This document shows, piece by piece, positions 1-6,960 of a stretch of DNA of 31,296 nt. Under the pieces are notes generated by a model, which was given only the letters and a program-made list of their open reading frames with translations, had not been told where the DNA came from and made no database searches. Origin of the DNA: Bacteroidales bacterium UBA1216 (GTDB lineage: Bacteria > Bacteroidota > Bacteroidia > Bacteroidales > Paludibacteraceae); contig DBXI01000073.1 of the NCBI GenBank assembly GCA_002309255.1, positions 9,601-40,896 of the forward strand. The letters are read 5' to 3'. The position numbers and the translations under genes were made by a program. Numbering within the stretch: the first letter of the stretch is position 1; the number at the start of each line of letters is the position of its first letter.

Positions 1-423
1 GCATCAAAGTATTATTTTGAGGACTTGGGTATCCGCAATATGCTGATAAACTTCCGTCAACAGGAAGATACGCATATAATGGAGAATGTTATTTATAATG
101 AATTGTGTATGCGTGGATATAGCGTAGATGTTGGACAAGTGGAGGTTTGGGAGACTACTCCGGAAGGCAAACGTGTTCGAAAGAACTTAGAGGTGGATTT
201 TGTGGTCAACAATCCCCCTCAACGTATATATATCCAATCGGCATTTGTTCTGCCGGATAGAGTTAAGACGCAGCAAGAACAACGACCATTGGTGCATATT
301 CCGGACCACTTCCGTAAAGTAATCATATTAGGTAATGATTTCCAACGAGGGTGGATAAATGACGAGGGTGTGCAGATCATCAGTATGAAAGATTTTTTGC
401 TCAATCCGGAGGCTCTGATATAA
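1..423 (+). CDS. AAA-family ATPase, DUF4143 C-terminal part (5' end outside window)
   Basis: The reading frame is open from base 1, so this is the last 140 residues of a longer gene. The stretch with YYFEDLGIRN, NFRQQED, IMENVIYNEL and then LEVDFVV, IYIQSAF and the final DFLL matches the C-terminal half of the AAA/DUF4143 ATPases that are abundant in Bacteroidales. In that family the C-terminal half is a restriction-endonuclease-like fold; the D of EVDFV is seen here, followed by a Q instead of the E of an ExK motif, so nuclease activity is doubtful. The P-loop half lies outside the window. The cellular role of the family is not established. It is the first of three relatives within 4.3 kb; identity among them looks low, so they are not recent copies. 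The family call is firm, the function is not. Confidence 0.85.
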   Translation, partial: ASKYYFEDLGIRNMLINFRQQEDTHIMENVIYNELCMRGYSVDVGQVEVWETTPEGKRVRKNLEVDFVVNNPPQRIYIQSAFVLPDRVKTQQEQRPLVHIPDHFRKVIILGNDFQRGWINDEGVQIISMKDFLLNPEALI

Positions 424-514
424 TAGGCAGTTTGTTTTCTTGTGATAAAATATAGCACGTCGTTGCGTTAACTTTGCATCTGATTTCGGACACGCGAGGT
501 AAAAAAGCACCTGC

Positions 515-646
515 ATGGAGCGTATTTGGATGTTGAACAATCAAAATTGTGCTATTATGGATTACATCTTTGCTGTACTATTTGCTGCCGGTGAACTGGC
601 ATTGTACATTTATCTGTTGGTGGGACTGATCTTATCGTGTTTTTAA
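515..646 (+). CDS. possible 43-residue membrane peptide
   Basis: An ATG frame of 43 codons whose last 29 residues are almost all hydrophobic (MDYIFAVLFAAG then LALYIYLLVGLIL), enough for one membrane helix. A second in-frame ATG at 557 would give only the helix. A TAACTTTG box lies at 469-476, but the matching upstream TTG is not at the right distance. I do not recognise it. It may be a real small membrane protein, for example of the toxin or regulator kind, or chance. Confidence 0.25.
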   Translation: MERIWMLNNQNCAIMDYIFAVLFAAGELALYIYLLVGLILSCF

Positions 647-818
647 TCAGGAAAATATAAAACAAGCTATCCTTTGAATGCTATTGATTTATTGCCGAAC
701 GGGTGTCGAGCCGTTATCGGGTGAATGTCGTATCCAACTGCACCCAATATATACCATGTATATATCCCGTGATTTTGATTCGTACTGTCGAATTTTGTGA
801 AAATTTGTATTGGCACTC

Positions 819-904
819 TGGCACTTTTGGCACACTTTTTAGCTCTTGATTCTGCGTAACCGTCTTATTTTCAATCAACTTGCCTCAAAGTGCCAAAAGT
901 GCCA
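819..904. repeat. 15-bp inverted repeat built from 9-base units
   Basis: TGGCACTTTTGGCAC at 819-833 is the exact reverse complement of 890-904, with 56 bases between. Each arm is itself made of repeated GGCACTTTT units. The build resembles the inverted repeat at 8285-8326, which uses a different unit. Confidence 0.6.
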
Positions 905-929
905 TAGTGTCATGTGTTTTTTCTTAAAA

Positions 930-948
930 AAGCCGACTGACAGTCGGC
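930..948 (-). terminator. intrinsic terminator, reading leftward
   Basis: On the minus strand a 7-bp stem GCCGACT/AGTCGGC with a 3-base loop (932-948) is followed directly by a run of six U. I find no minus-strand gene just upstream of it, so either a short transcript is missed or it is a remnant. Confidence 0.55.
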
Positions 949-1292
949 GAAACTCAAAGAAGCAAGGTTGAGGCGATGTTCGATTCACGCATGATTCGTG
1001 AAAAATGCAAAATACGGGAAGGGTGATGTTGGCTTGTGGTTGGCTTCTGGGTGGGATTAAAGTCTAGGATTATACTGACTCGCTCCTCACTTACCCCTCA
1101 CTTACCCCTGACTAAGGTGACCGTTTTCTGCGGTATGAAAGCGGCTCTGAGGAGCCGATGTTCAGATGCTATCTGAACGCAATTGACAAAGCTTGGATGG
1201 AGACCTGCATGATAAAGGGGAATGAACAAAATAGAATCGCAGTAATAAGCACTATTATGGAAGTTATTTTTGCTGTCCTTTTCGCCCTTGAG

Positions 1293-1366
1293 TCGCGTTC
1301 GGCAAATGGTGCTTAGCAGATTTTGCTTGGCAAAATAGGGCGCACCATTGCCACCGCTCTCCCCAA
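1293..1366 (+). ncRNA. conserved structured RNA element, copy A
   Basis: One of four copies. The outer stem is GGCAA(A)TGGTGC (1301-1312) with GCACCATTGCC (1342-1352), a bulged A on the 5' side. The inner 7-bp hairpin is ATTTTGC (1320-1326), loop TTG, GCAAAAT (1330-1336). The copy begins with GTCGCGTTCGG and ends in CCACCGCTCTCCCC. A TATTTTTG box at 1265-1272 could be its -7 element, but no TTG lies 20 bases before it. The start of the next gene is 160 bases away and has its own promoter, so this copy may be a free-standing RNA or a remnant. Confidence 0.65.
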
Positions 1367-1388
1367 AACAACATTGATAGCCTTAAAT

Positions 1389-1483
1389 ATGAAAAAATGA
1401 CAAATATGCTGTGAATTTTATGGAAAAAATGACAAAATTTGCAGAAAAACTATGGGATAAATGACAAAACACTTGCAAATGTC
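1389..1483 (+). repeat. three imperfect 31-32-base direct repeats, operator-like
   Basis: Units start with ATG at 1389, 1420 and 1452. Each carries a core close to AAATGACAAAA followed by TTTGC or TTGC. The third unit covers the TTG of the promoter at 1473, which is where a repressor array would sit. Confidence 0.5.
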
Positions 1484-1503
1484 AAAAAAATTCAGTAACT
1501 TTG
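1473..1503 (+). promoter_or_regulatory. Bacteroidota-type promoter of the ATPase gene at 1527
   Basis: TTG at 1473-1475, a 20-base spacer, then TAACTTTG at 1496-1503. Transcription should start near 1510, leaving a leader of about 17 bases. Confidence 0.8.
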
Positions 1504-1526
1504 TAGCCGATTAAACATAAACAAGT

Positions 1527-2882
1527 ATGCTGGAGCGCAAGTTTACCCCCTATCTGGAGTCATTTCTGAAAAGTAAGCCAAACAAGATCATGCTCCTAAA
1601 CGGAGCACGGCAAATAGGCAAGAGTTATATCATTCGCTATGTAGGTAGCCGTATGTTCTCCCATTTTGTGGAGATCGATCTGAGAGCAGACAAGGAAGGA
1701 CCGAAAATCTTTTCAGATGTGCATACAACTGAAGATTTTTATCTGCAATTAAGTATCATAGCCGGCGGACAATTGGGGAACAAAAGTGATACTCTCGTTT
1801 TTCTGGATGAGATTCAGTCGTATCCTCATCTGTTAACGATGCTCAAGTTCCTCAACCAGGAAGGGCGTTTCCGTTATATAGCCAGCGGATCGCAATTGGG
1901 TATAGCCTTAGCTAAATCCACCTCCGTGCCACTGGGAAGTGTTGAGATCCAACGAATGTTCCCCTTGGACTTTGAGGAGTTCCTCTGGGCGATGGGAGTC
2001 GGCAAAGAAGCCATCAGCAGCATGCAGAAAGCATTTGTGAACCGGCAGGCTCTTCCCGGATCGACGCATGAGTATATACTCAAGTTGTTCCGCTATTACC
2101 TGCTGATAGGTGGTCTGCCTGAAGCTGTGGATGAGTTCGTGGCTACACGGAACATCGTCAAGGTGCGCCGGATACAAACCGATGTACATGAATTATACGG
2201 CATAGATGCCTCGCAATACGACGAGGAAAACAAACTCAAGATACGCAAGATCTACGACTTGATCCCATCTGCGTTGGAAAACAAGAAGAAACGTATCATT
2301 GTCAAGCATATCGAGCACAAAGAAGGCAAGCAGTACTCGGATTATGAAGATGAGTTTGAGTACTTGATAGAATCGGCTATCACGATGGATGTGAATGCCA
2401 TCAGCAATCCTCATTTCCCCGTGAAAGAATCACAGACAAAGAATCTGCTGAAGTTATACCTGAACGATGTAGGGATCTTGACGCAGATCCTATATGGCAC
2501 CAACGTGAATGCCATATTGAATGACGAGCGGAGCATCAACTTAGGCACGGTGTATGAGTCTGTGGTTGCGCAAGAGTTGCGTGCGCATGGGTATGACAAG
2601 TTGTTCTACTACGACAACAAAAAACACGGAGAAGTGGATTTCTTGATAGACAACTATCAAACATTATCTGTGCTGCCGATTGAAGTGAAGTCAGGTAAGG
2701 ACTACTATGTGCATAGCGCGCTGACACATTTTGTGAGCACGCCCGATTATCATATTCTGGAAGCAATCGTGCTATCGAATGAGCCGGACGTCAAGCAAGA
2801 CGGAAAGATTATCTATATGCCGATATATGATGTGATGTTCCTTCAGAAAGCAATAGAGGAAGAGATTATACTTCCGTTGTAA
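1527..2882 (+). CDS. AAA-family ATPase with DUF4143-type C-terminus
   Basis: A 451-residue protein of the normal length for this family. The P-loop is GARQIGKS (residues 26-33) and the Walker B stretch is TLVFLDEIQ (89-97); ASGSQLG further on fits the sensor region. The C-terminal part carries GEVDFLID and then PIEVKSGK, the D...ExK spacing of a restriction-endonuclease-like fold. Family members are predicted cytoplasmic ATPases. Their biological role is not settled, and they are often grouped with mobile or defence genes. The start at 1527 is supported by a promoter ending 23 bases upstream. The gene is transcribed alone from that promoter behind three direct repeats. A Vsr-tail relic follows directly after the stop. 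Confidence 0.88.
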   Translation: MLERKFTPYLESFLKSKPNKIMLLNGARQIGKSYIIRYVGSRMFSHFVEIDLRADKEGPKIFSDVHTTEDFYLQLSIIAGGQLGNKSDTLVFLDEIQSYPHLLTMLKFLNQEGRFRYIASGSQLGIALAKSTSVPLGSVEIQRMFPLDFEEFLWAMGVGKEAISSMQKAFVNRQALPGSTHEYILKLFRYYLLIGGLPEAVDEFVATRNIVKVRRIQTDVHELYGIDASQYDEENKLKIRKIYDLIPSALENKKKRIIVKHIEHKEGKQYSDYEDEFEYLIESAITMDVNAISNPHFPVKESQTKNLLKLYLNDVGILTQILYGTNVNAILNDERSINLGTVYESVVAQELRAHGYDKLFYYDNKKHGEVDFLIDNYQTLSVLPIEVKSGKDYYVHSALTHFVSTPDYHILEAIVLSNEPDVKQDGKIIYMPIYDVMFLQKAIEEEIILPL

Positions 2883-2902
2883 ATGTATCTGTTTATTGCC
2901 AT

Positions 2903-3025
2903 GTGTTCGTGTTAATTGCAGGAATCCTGCAATGTCAACTCACCCGTGACAGCATAGACCACGCCATGCAGTCCGTTGCTTTGACGCTGAATGATTTCTA
3001 TCTTAGTTTTTCAAACACCCGATAG
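2903..3025 (+). pseudogene. relic of a Vsr-type endonuclease C-terminus, copy 1
   Basis: Translation in the frame of 2903 gives VLIAGILQ, then QCQLTRDSIDHAMQ and SVALTLNDFY. This matches the end of very-short-patch-repair endonuclease homologues, where a conserved ECxL follows GWxVLxI; here the E is replaced by Q and the GW part is lost. About five in six bases agree with the second relic at 4526-4600. The catalytic domain is absent, so it cannot be active. The last bases overlap the 3' end of the minus-strand ATPase gene. Confidence 0.6.
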
Positions 3026-4292
3026 GTACAACATATACGCCATCCTCTCGACGGTAGGCGTACTGTCCGCCGGTGAGTATCATCAAGAATGATGGTTTTT
3101 CCATCTTCTGGCTGTCTATATCAGCAGCTAATGCCAACAAGTGCTTGGCGGCATCCTCTTCTTCGTGCATACCTAATTTGACTTCAACAGCTGCCCAACG
3201 TTTGTCGCGTAGCGCTATGACCAAATCACATTCCAAGCCGTTCTTGTCATGGTAATGGAACAGTTCTCCATCCAACGCTTGTGCGTAAACACGTAAGTCG
3301 CGGGCACACAGGTCTTCAAACAGGAATCCGAATGTGTTGAAGTCTTTGAGCAGTCCAGCAGGACTGATGCGAAGCAGGGCAGCCGCCACACTAGGGTCAA
3401 CAAAGTGCCGCTTGGCTGAGGTGCGGATTGTGGTTTTTGAGCGCAAAGCCGGTGACCAAGCAGGCACATCGTCCACTATAAAGATCCGCCGCAGGGCAGA
3501 CATGTAGGCTGCAAACGTGTTTGGAGCCATACTTTGATCTGTCGCCCGCACATCAGCCATGATGGTCTCGTTAGATGCCATGGTTGAGATGTTCCGGGCT
3601 AACGATTCCAACAGTTTGCGCACACGCAAGGGGTTCTTCTCCACGCCATCCACCCGATGGACATCAAAATTAATCACTTCCTCAATGTAGTTGCGCGGCG
3701 TCTTGAGTGCTGCGCGTTCTTTTAATCGGATACTTGCCGGCCAGCCGCCACGACAAACAGCGTAAGCCAGTTGCTCGATGGTCAGATCGGATTGTGCGGC
3801 TATATCCGGTTGCTCGTCGAAAAGAGATTGCAGGCTGACAGCTCCGTTCGATTCCTCGGATTCCCACAGCGACATCGTTCGCATCCTTAGCGGTGCTATT
3901 CGTCCCACACCTGAATGCATCCGTTGTTCGTCCTCGCCAGCATCCTTGTTTTCCTTTGGCACAGCCGAACCGGTAAGGATAAACTGTCCGACTTCACCGC
4001 GCATATCTACGGCAAACCGCACAGCATCCCACAACACAGGTGCTTCCTCCCATTCGTCTATCAGACGCGGAGTAGCCCCATCCAGTAACAACGAGGGCTT
4101 GTTCAACGCTATCTGTTTGTAGCGCTTGGAGTTGTCTCTGTCCTGCATGTAGAGCGCACTTCCTGCCGCGTGACGCGCAGTATAGGTCTTGCCGCACCAC
4201 TTGGCACCTTCCACCAGTACTGCCCCGGATGCTTCCAACTGCTCCTGTAGTTCATTGTCGCAAACACGCGATTTGTAGCCTTTGACTTCCAT
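3003..4292 (-). CDS. AAA-family ATPase with DUF4143-type C-terminus
   Basis: A 429-residue protein. The P-loop is GAKWCGKT (29-36), the Walker B region RLIDEWE (76-82) and the sensor-like stretch ILTGSAVP. The C-terminal part has LECDLVIAL and then AAVEVKLG, again the D...ExK arrangement of a restriction-endonuclease-like fold. It belongs to the same broad family as the gene at 1527, but from a different branch (WCGKT P-loop, DEWE). The start is supported by a promoter ending about 30 bases upstream. The gene lies opposite in direction to its neighbours, between two Vsr-tail relics. Its function is unknown; a link to plasmid or phage defence is only a guess. Confidence 0.88.
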   Translation of the reverse strand: MEVKGYKSRVCDNELQEQLEASGAVLVEGAKWCGKTYTARHAAGSALYMQDRDNSKRYKQIALNKPSLLLDGATPRLIDEWEEAPVLWDAVRFAVDMRGEVGQFILTGSAVPKENKDAGEDEQRMHSGVGRIAPLRMRTMSLWESEESNGAVSLQSLFDEQPDIAAQSDLTIEQLAYAVCRGGWPASIRLKERAALKTPRNYIEEVINFDVHRVDGVEKNPLRVRKLLESLARNISTMASNETIMADVRATDQSMAPNTFAAYMSALRRIFIVDDVPAWSPALRSKTTIRTSAKRHFVDPSVAAALLRISPAGLLKDFNTFGFLFEDLCARDLRVYAQALDGELFHYHDKNGLECDLVIALRDKRWAAVEVKLGMHEEEDAAKHLLALAADIDSQKMEKPSFLMILTGGQYAYRREDGVYVVPIGCLKN

Positions 4293-4321
4293 ATGTAAAA
4301 TGTCGTTTTAGAAAAACGCTA

Positions 4322-4352
4322 CAAAGATACGAAAAATTATTGATATATGCAA
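4322..4352 (-). promoter_or_regulatory. Bacteroidota-type promoter of the minus-strand ATPase gene
   Basis: Read on the minus strand: TTG (4352-4350), 20 bases, TATCTTTG (4329-4322). The predicted transcription start is near 4315, giving a leader of about 23 bases. Confidence 0.8.
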
Positions 4353-4377
4353 GGTTAGCTGTAAAAAATTTTGTTTT

Positions 4378-4446
4378 ATTGACGATTTTGGCACGTTTAC
4401 ATTGATAATTTTGGCGGATTTTCACTGACATGATTGGCGAACAAAG
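4378..4446. repeat. three 23-base tandem repeats behind the minus-strand ATPase promoter
   Basis: Units at 4378-4400, 4401-4423 and 4424-4446 share the pattern ATTGAnnATTTTGGC, weaker in the third. They lie just upstream of the promoter at 4322-4352, as the direct repeats at 1389-1483 do for the other ATPase gene. Confidence 0.5.
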
Positions 4447-4617
4447 ATAGACCGCAACCGCGAACGTGACCAGCAGAACGACGACATCCTTATCCGTAAC
4501 GGTTGGCAAGTGCTGGTCATCCGGTAATGCCAACTCTCCCGTGACCGGATTGAGCACGCCCTGCAATCCGTTGCCTTGGCGCTGAATGAATACTATCTGA
4601 ATAAGGTGATAATATAA
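4435..4617 (+). pseudogene. relic of a Vsr-type endonuclease C-terminus, copy 2, with nonsense codon
   Basis: The frame reads WRTKIDRNRERD, then ILIRNGWQVLVIR, a TAA at 4525-4527, then CQLSRDRIEHALQ and SVALALNEYY up to a stop at 4615. Vsr homologues read GWxVLxIxECxL at this point, so a single GAA-to-TAA change at the conserved E breaks the frame. The N-terminal catalytic half is missing as well. Upstream the similarity ends at the 23-base repeats. The call rests on the KIxRNxxRD and GWxVLxI motifs, which I consider characteristic. Confidence 0.72.
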
Positions 4618-4787
4618 TCCTCGAATCTGCAATTGCGGCACGATTTTTGCGACCAAGATATTGAGATATTCCGCTACGAAACGTCATTTTTGTATTTCGC
4701 GGCGGATTAAAAGAGGGCAAAAGGCCACATTCAGACGGCTTGTATGAATTATTTATATACCCGCCCACATAATAACATAGATTAATT

Positions 4788-4943
4788 ATGAGTTTATTAC
4801 GAGTCATATTAGCCATTATCTTTCCGCCATTGGCGGTGATTGACCGTGGGTGCGGTTCGGTATTGATTGTGTTTATCCTCACATGCTGTGGCTGGATTCC
4901 CGGAGTGATTGGAGCATTGATTATCCTGAACAAGAACGAATAA
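4788..4943 (+). CDS. Pmp3/YqaE family small membrane protein
   Basis: A 51-residue protein starting MSLLRVILAIIFPPLAV, with two hydrophobic segments (about 3-18 and 25-47) joined by a short loop containing DRGCG, and ending LIILNKNE. The pattern FPPLAV, then a G-C turn, CCGWIPGVIGALI, is the signature of the Pmp3/UPF0057 family, whose proteins are about 50-60 residues. Yeast and plant members affect membrane potential and salt tolerance; bacterial members are stress-linked, with no defined mechanism. It stands alone and is followed by a hairpin at 4969-4989. I see no clear promoter in the 170 bases upstream. Confidence 0.85.
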   Translation: MSLLRVILAIIFPPLAVIDRGCGSVLIVFILTCCGWIPGVIGALIILNKNE

Positions 4944-4968
4944 TATGTCCTGTCCACATAATATGGAG

Positions 4969-4989
4969 AAGCCAATTGACATTTGGCTT
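4969..4989 (+). terminator. hairpin after the Pmp3-like gene
   Basis: AAGCCAA (4969-4975) pairs with TTGGCTT (4983-4989) around a 7-base loop. Only a short T run follows, so termination is plausible but not strong. A further small hairpin GGTCGG/CCGACC follows at 5003-5024. Confidence 0.4.
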
Positions 4990-5078
4990 TGAAAGGGAAG
5001 GTGGTCGGGGAGACCGAACCGACCGAGAATGACTGCCCTTGCACAAACGATTGTCCGTAATATATCACACAAGACGAT

Positions 5079-5303
5079 ATGATTGACTCCACCAGCATGT
5101 GCTCGCATTTACAACGTAAGTTGTTTGATGCTGATGGAGAGTACCGCGCTATCCGGGAGCAAATAGAGAATGACCCGGAACTGACAGCCGTCGTCCGTTC
5201 ACGGCAGCTGCATATCTATCGGAACAGCCAAAAGATTCTCATCCTCGCCGGCAAATCAGCCCCGAAGATCCTACGCGACGACGACCTGATGAAGCTGTTG
5301 TGA
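5079..5303 (+). CDS. unrecognised 74-residue protein
   Basis: An open frame with LQRKLFDADGEY near the start and RQLHIYRNSQKILIL followed by GKSAPKIL towards the end. The pairing of a short helix with an IYRNxQKIL strand recalls the N-terminal strand region of larger Bacteroidota nuclease-like proteins, so it may be a truncated remnant, but I cannot name a family. It has no signal peptide or membrane segment. It points towards the minus-strand gene ending at 5439. Confidence 0.45.
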   Translation: MIDSTSMCSHLQRKLFDADGEYRAIREQIENDPELTAVVRSRQLHIYRNSQKILILAGKSAPKILRDDDLMKLL

Positions 5304-5391
5304 TTCAGTGACATATAGAAACAACTTGCTGAAGGATATACACAATAAGGATTATTCCGTTGTGCAATAATCGTTCCCGAAGGGATAAGAA

Positions 5392-5440
5392 AACATCCAA
5401 AGTGGCATGTTGGCTTTCGGGCTTGCATGTCGCTTGTTTT
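5392..5440. repeat. 49-base dispersed repeat, copy 1
   Basis: Shares CAAAGTGGCATGT, GGCTTT and ATGT-GCTT-TTT blocks in the same order with 7674-7722. It touches the 3' end of the minus-strand gene at 5439. Confidence 0.5.
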
Positions 5441-5867
5441 AATATTCCTCCGGCACATAGATATAATTCAACAGTGGGTGCTCGAACAGGCGGCTGCAGA
5501 TTTCGTAGTCTTGACTATTGTACCATTGTCCGTCCTCGCCTAAGGCATAGAGGATATCCGTCTCGTAGTTGTAGATGTAGAACTCCGCCCAAGGGAAACG
5601 TTGCTTGAGCTGTAAACACTTTTTCTTGTCATAACTCATACCCCATTTGCGCGTGATTTCCATGCTGAACTGCAACGTGTTGTGTTCGTCGAAAATGACG
5701 ATATCCGGATAGTTATCATACGGGTTATCCGTCACCGTAGATTCATATAGGATATACCAACCTCTTCGCATGCGCACCTCAGGATGCATAGCAACGAGCG
5801 TTTCTGTGATGATGGTCTGATGAACCATCCGAGCCCGCGGGCTGCCGATAGATTTTACGTCAATCAT
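5439..5867 (-). CDS. hypothetical protein with Uma2-like nuclease features
   Basis: A 142-residue soluble protein. The middle contains NYPDIVIFD, then LQFSMEITRKWG and YDKKKCLQLKQRFPWAEFYI. A PD strand, an E strand, then a K followed by a proposed alpha/beta segment, recalls the Uma2/PD-(D/E)XK fold, where a D, an E and a K form the active site. The similarity is in pattern only. It lies 22 bases after the exported protein at 5890 and probably shares its transcript. The codon at 5867 is the only good start. Function unknown. Confidence 0.6.
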   Translation of the reverse strand: MIDVKSIGSPRARMVHQTIITETLVAMHPEVRMRRGWYILYESTVTDNPYDNYPDIVIFDEHNTLQFSMEITRKWGMSYDKKKCLQLKQRFPWAEFYIYNYETDILYALGEDGQWYNSQDYEICSRLFEHPLLNYIYVPEEY

Positions 5868-5889
5868 AGTTTTGCATTGTTTGTAATTG

Positions 5890-6876
5890 TTAAAATGCGA
5901 TTGCCAAACCGACCTCTGCCGGCGACACGCACCATCGCAGTTCTACGGCAGCTTGGTCGAACTTGGAGTTATAAAGATCAATAGCTTTGTTATACTGCGC
6001 AGATGCGCCTAACGTAAATCCTAATCCTATTCCCAATGGGACTATCGCGCAGCACTCCATTCCCAAGACGGCGCCATAGTTACCGGATGTAATGGCTAAT
6101 AAACCTCCCAGCACAAGTCCGCCACCTATGCCTGTGCAAACAGCACCACCGACCAAGAAGCCGTCGGCTTTCTTCCACTGGTGATAGGCTGCAGCGTTCT
6201 CGCGTTGCAGAATACGCTCAACCTCTTTCTTGGAGATGTAGGTGTTGTTGTGAAAGAAATGACCATTGTCCCGATAGATGCGTCCGGACTGCAGGATCTC
6301 GGGAAGGGCGGATGTTGGTGTAGTTTTGGCAACTGGTTTTTGTTTTGGTACAGCAGGTTGAGAGATGGTATGATATACCTTAGCCTGTCCGGTATGCACA
6401 AACAACACTTTCTCTATTTGCGATGCAGGTAGTGTGGACTCATTACCATCTATCATATACGCGACCTGATCCTTTTTTAGGGCGATAATCCGTGCACGAA
6501 AAGTATTACCCGATAATAGGCTTATATCCGCCAAGCTCTCGTCAACCGGTTGTTGTGGTTCGAGCGTCAGCGGCGTTTCGGCAACGGGCTGAGTGTCAGC
6601 TGCTGCAGGCTGAGCGTTAGTCGCTGCGGGCTGATTGTATAGCACCACCTTGCCGTTGGCATAGATGATGGTGCTAATGTCTGCAACATCAATCACAAAT
6701 GTCGGTCCGTCCGGATTGTCCGCCTCCTTGTAGCGGATAGCGGATTTGGACACCTCGATAATCTTCGCTTCAATCTTTTGGGCATCGGTTGTCACAATGA
6801 TGTCTTGCGCGTATGACGCAAGCGATAGTAGTATGAGTGCCGTAAGGATGACGGCAAGACGTAATTTGTTCTGCAT
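5890..6876 (-). CDS. exported hypothetical protein with two repeated strand modules and two membrane helices
   Basis: A 328-residue protein with a signal peptide (MQNKLRLAVIL to ASYAQ). Two similar modules follow: residues 25-80 (DIIVTTDAQKIEAKIIEV) and about 116-168 (ISLLSGNTFRARIIAL), both patterned on a short strand followed by xAxIIxxxxxxxxY. A proline- and glutamine-rich linker separates them. Two glycine-rich hydrophobic segments lie near 239-262 and 270-293. This layout occurs in many uncharacterised Bacteroidota envelope proteins. An ATG at 6900 would add eight residues, but it overlaps the -7 box, so the start at 6876 is chosen. It heads a two-gene unit with the gene at 5439. Confidence 0.75.
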   Translation of the reverse strand: MQNKLRLAVILTALILLSLASYAQDIIVTTDAQKIEAKIIEVSKSAIRYKEADNPDGPTFVIDVADISTIIYANGKVVLYNQPAATNAQPAAADTQPVAETPLTLEPQQPVDESLADISLLSGNTFRARIIALKKDQVAYMIDGNESTLPASQIEKVLFVHTGQAKVYHTISQPAVPKQKPVAKTTPTSALPEILQSGRIYRDNGHFFHNNTYISKKEVERILQRENAAAYHQWKKADGFLVGGAVCTGIGGGLVLGGLLAITSGNYGAVLGMECCAIVPLGIGLGFTLGASAQYNKAIDLYNSKFDQAAVELRWCVSPAEVGLAIAF

Positions 6877-6897
6877 AGTTCTTTGTGTTTTTGAGTA

Positions 6898-6928
6898 CAA
6901 AGATACAACTTTTGCAGGACAAAAGCAA
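6898..6928 (-). promoter_or_regulatory. Bacteroidota-type promoter of the exported protein gene
   Basis: On the minus strand TTG (6928-6926, preceded by more T), 20 bases, TATCTTTG (6905-6898). The predicted start near 6891 rules out the upstream ATG at 6900. Confidence 0.8.
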
Positions 6929-6960
6929 AAGTTTGATGGATTTGATAGAAGAAATCGAAT

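Larger units (their letters stand above)
424..1526. other. 1.1-kb stretch without a clear gene, rich in repeats and hairpins
   Basis: I see no convincing protein gene here apart from one 43-codon open frame. In order the region holds an 8-bp palindrome (747-765), a 15-bp inverted repeat of GGCACTTTT-type units (819-904), a leftward terminator-like hairpin (932-948), a short tandem repeat of CCTCACTTACC near 1085-1110, two adjacent hairpins (1142-1157 and 1161-1177), one copy of the conserved RNA element (1293-1366), three 31-32-base direct repeats (1389-1483) and the promoter of the next gene. The minus strand at 1040-1110 reads like a decayed coding end, but I cannot name it. Confidence 0.6.

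Noticed and set aside
469..476. TAACTTTG as a promoter for the 43-codon frame at 515
   Set aside because: No TTG at 20 bases upstream, in contrast to the other seven promoters in the window.
1389..1483. Possible CRISPR array
   Set aside because: The three direct repeats are imperfect and adjacent without unique spacers, and no cas gene is near.
3778..4122. 114-codon open frame on the plus strand
   Set aside because: Antisense to the P-loop part of the minus-strand ATPase gene; no homology pattern.
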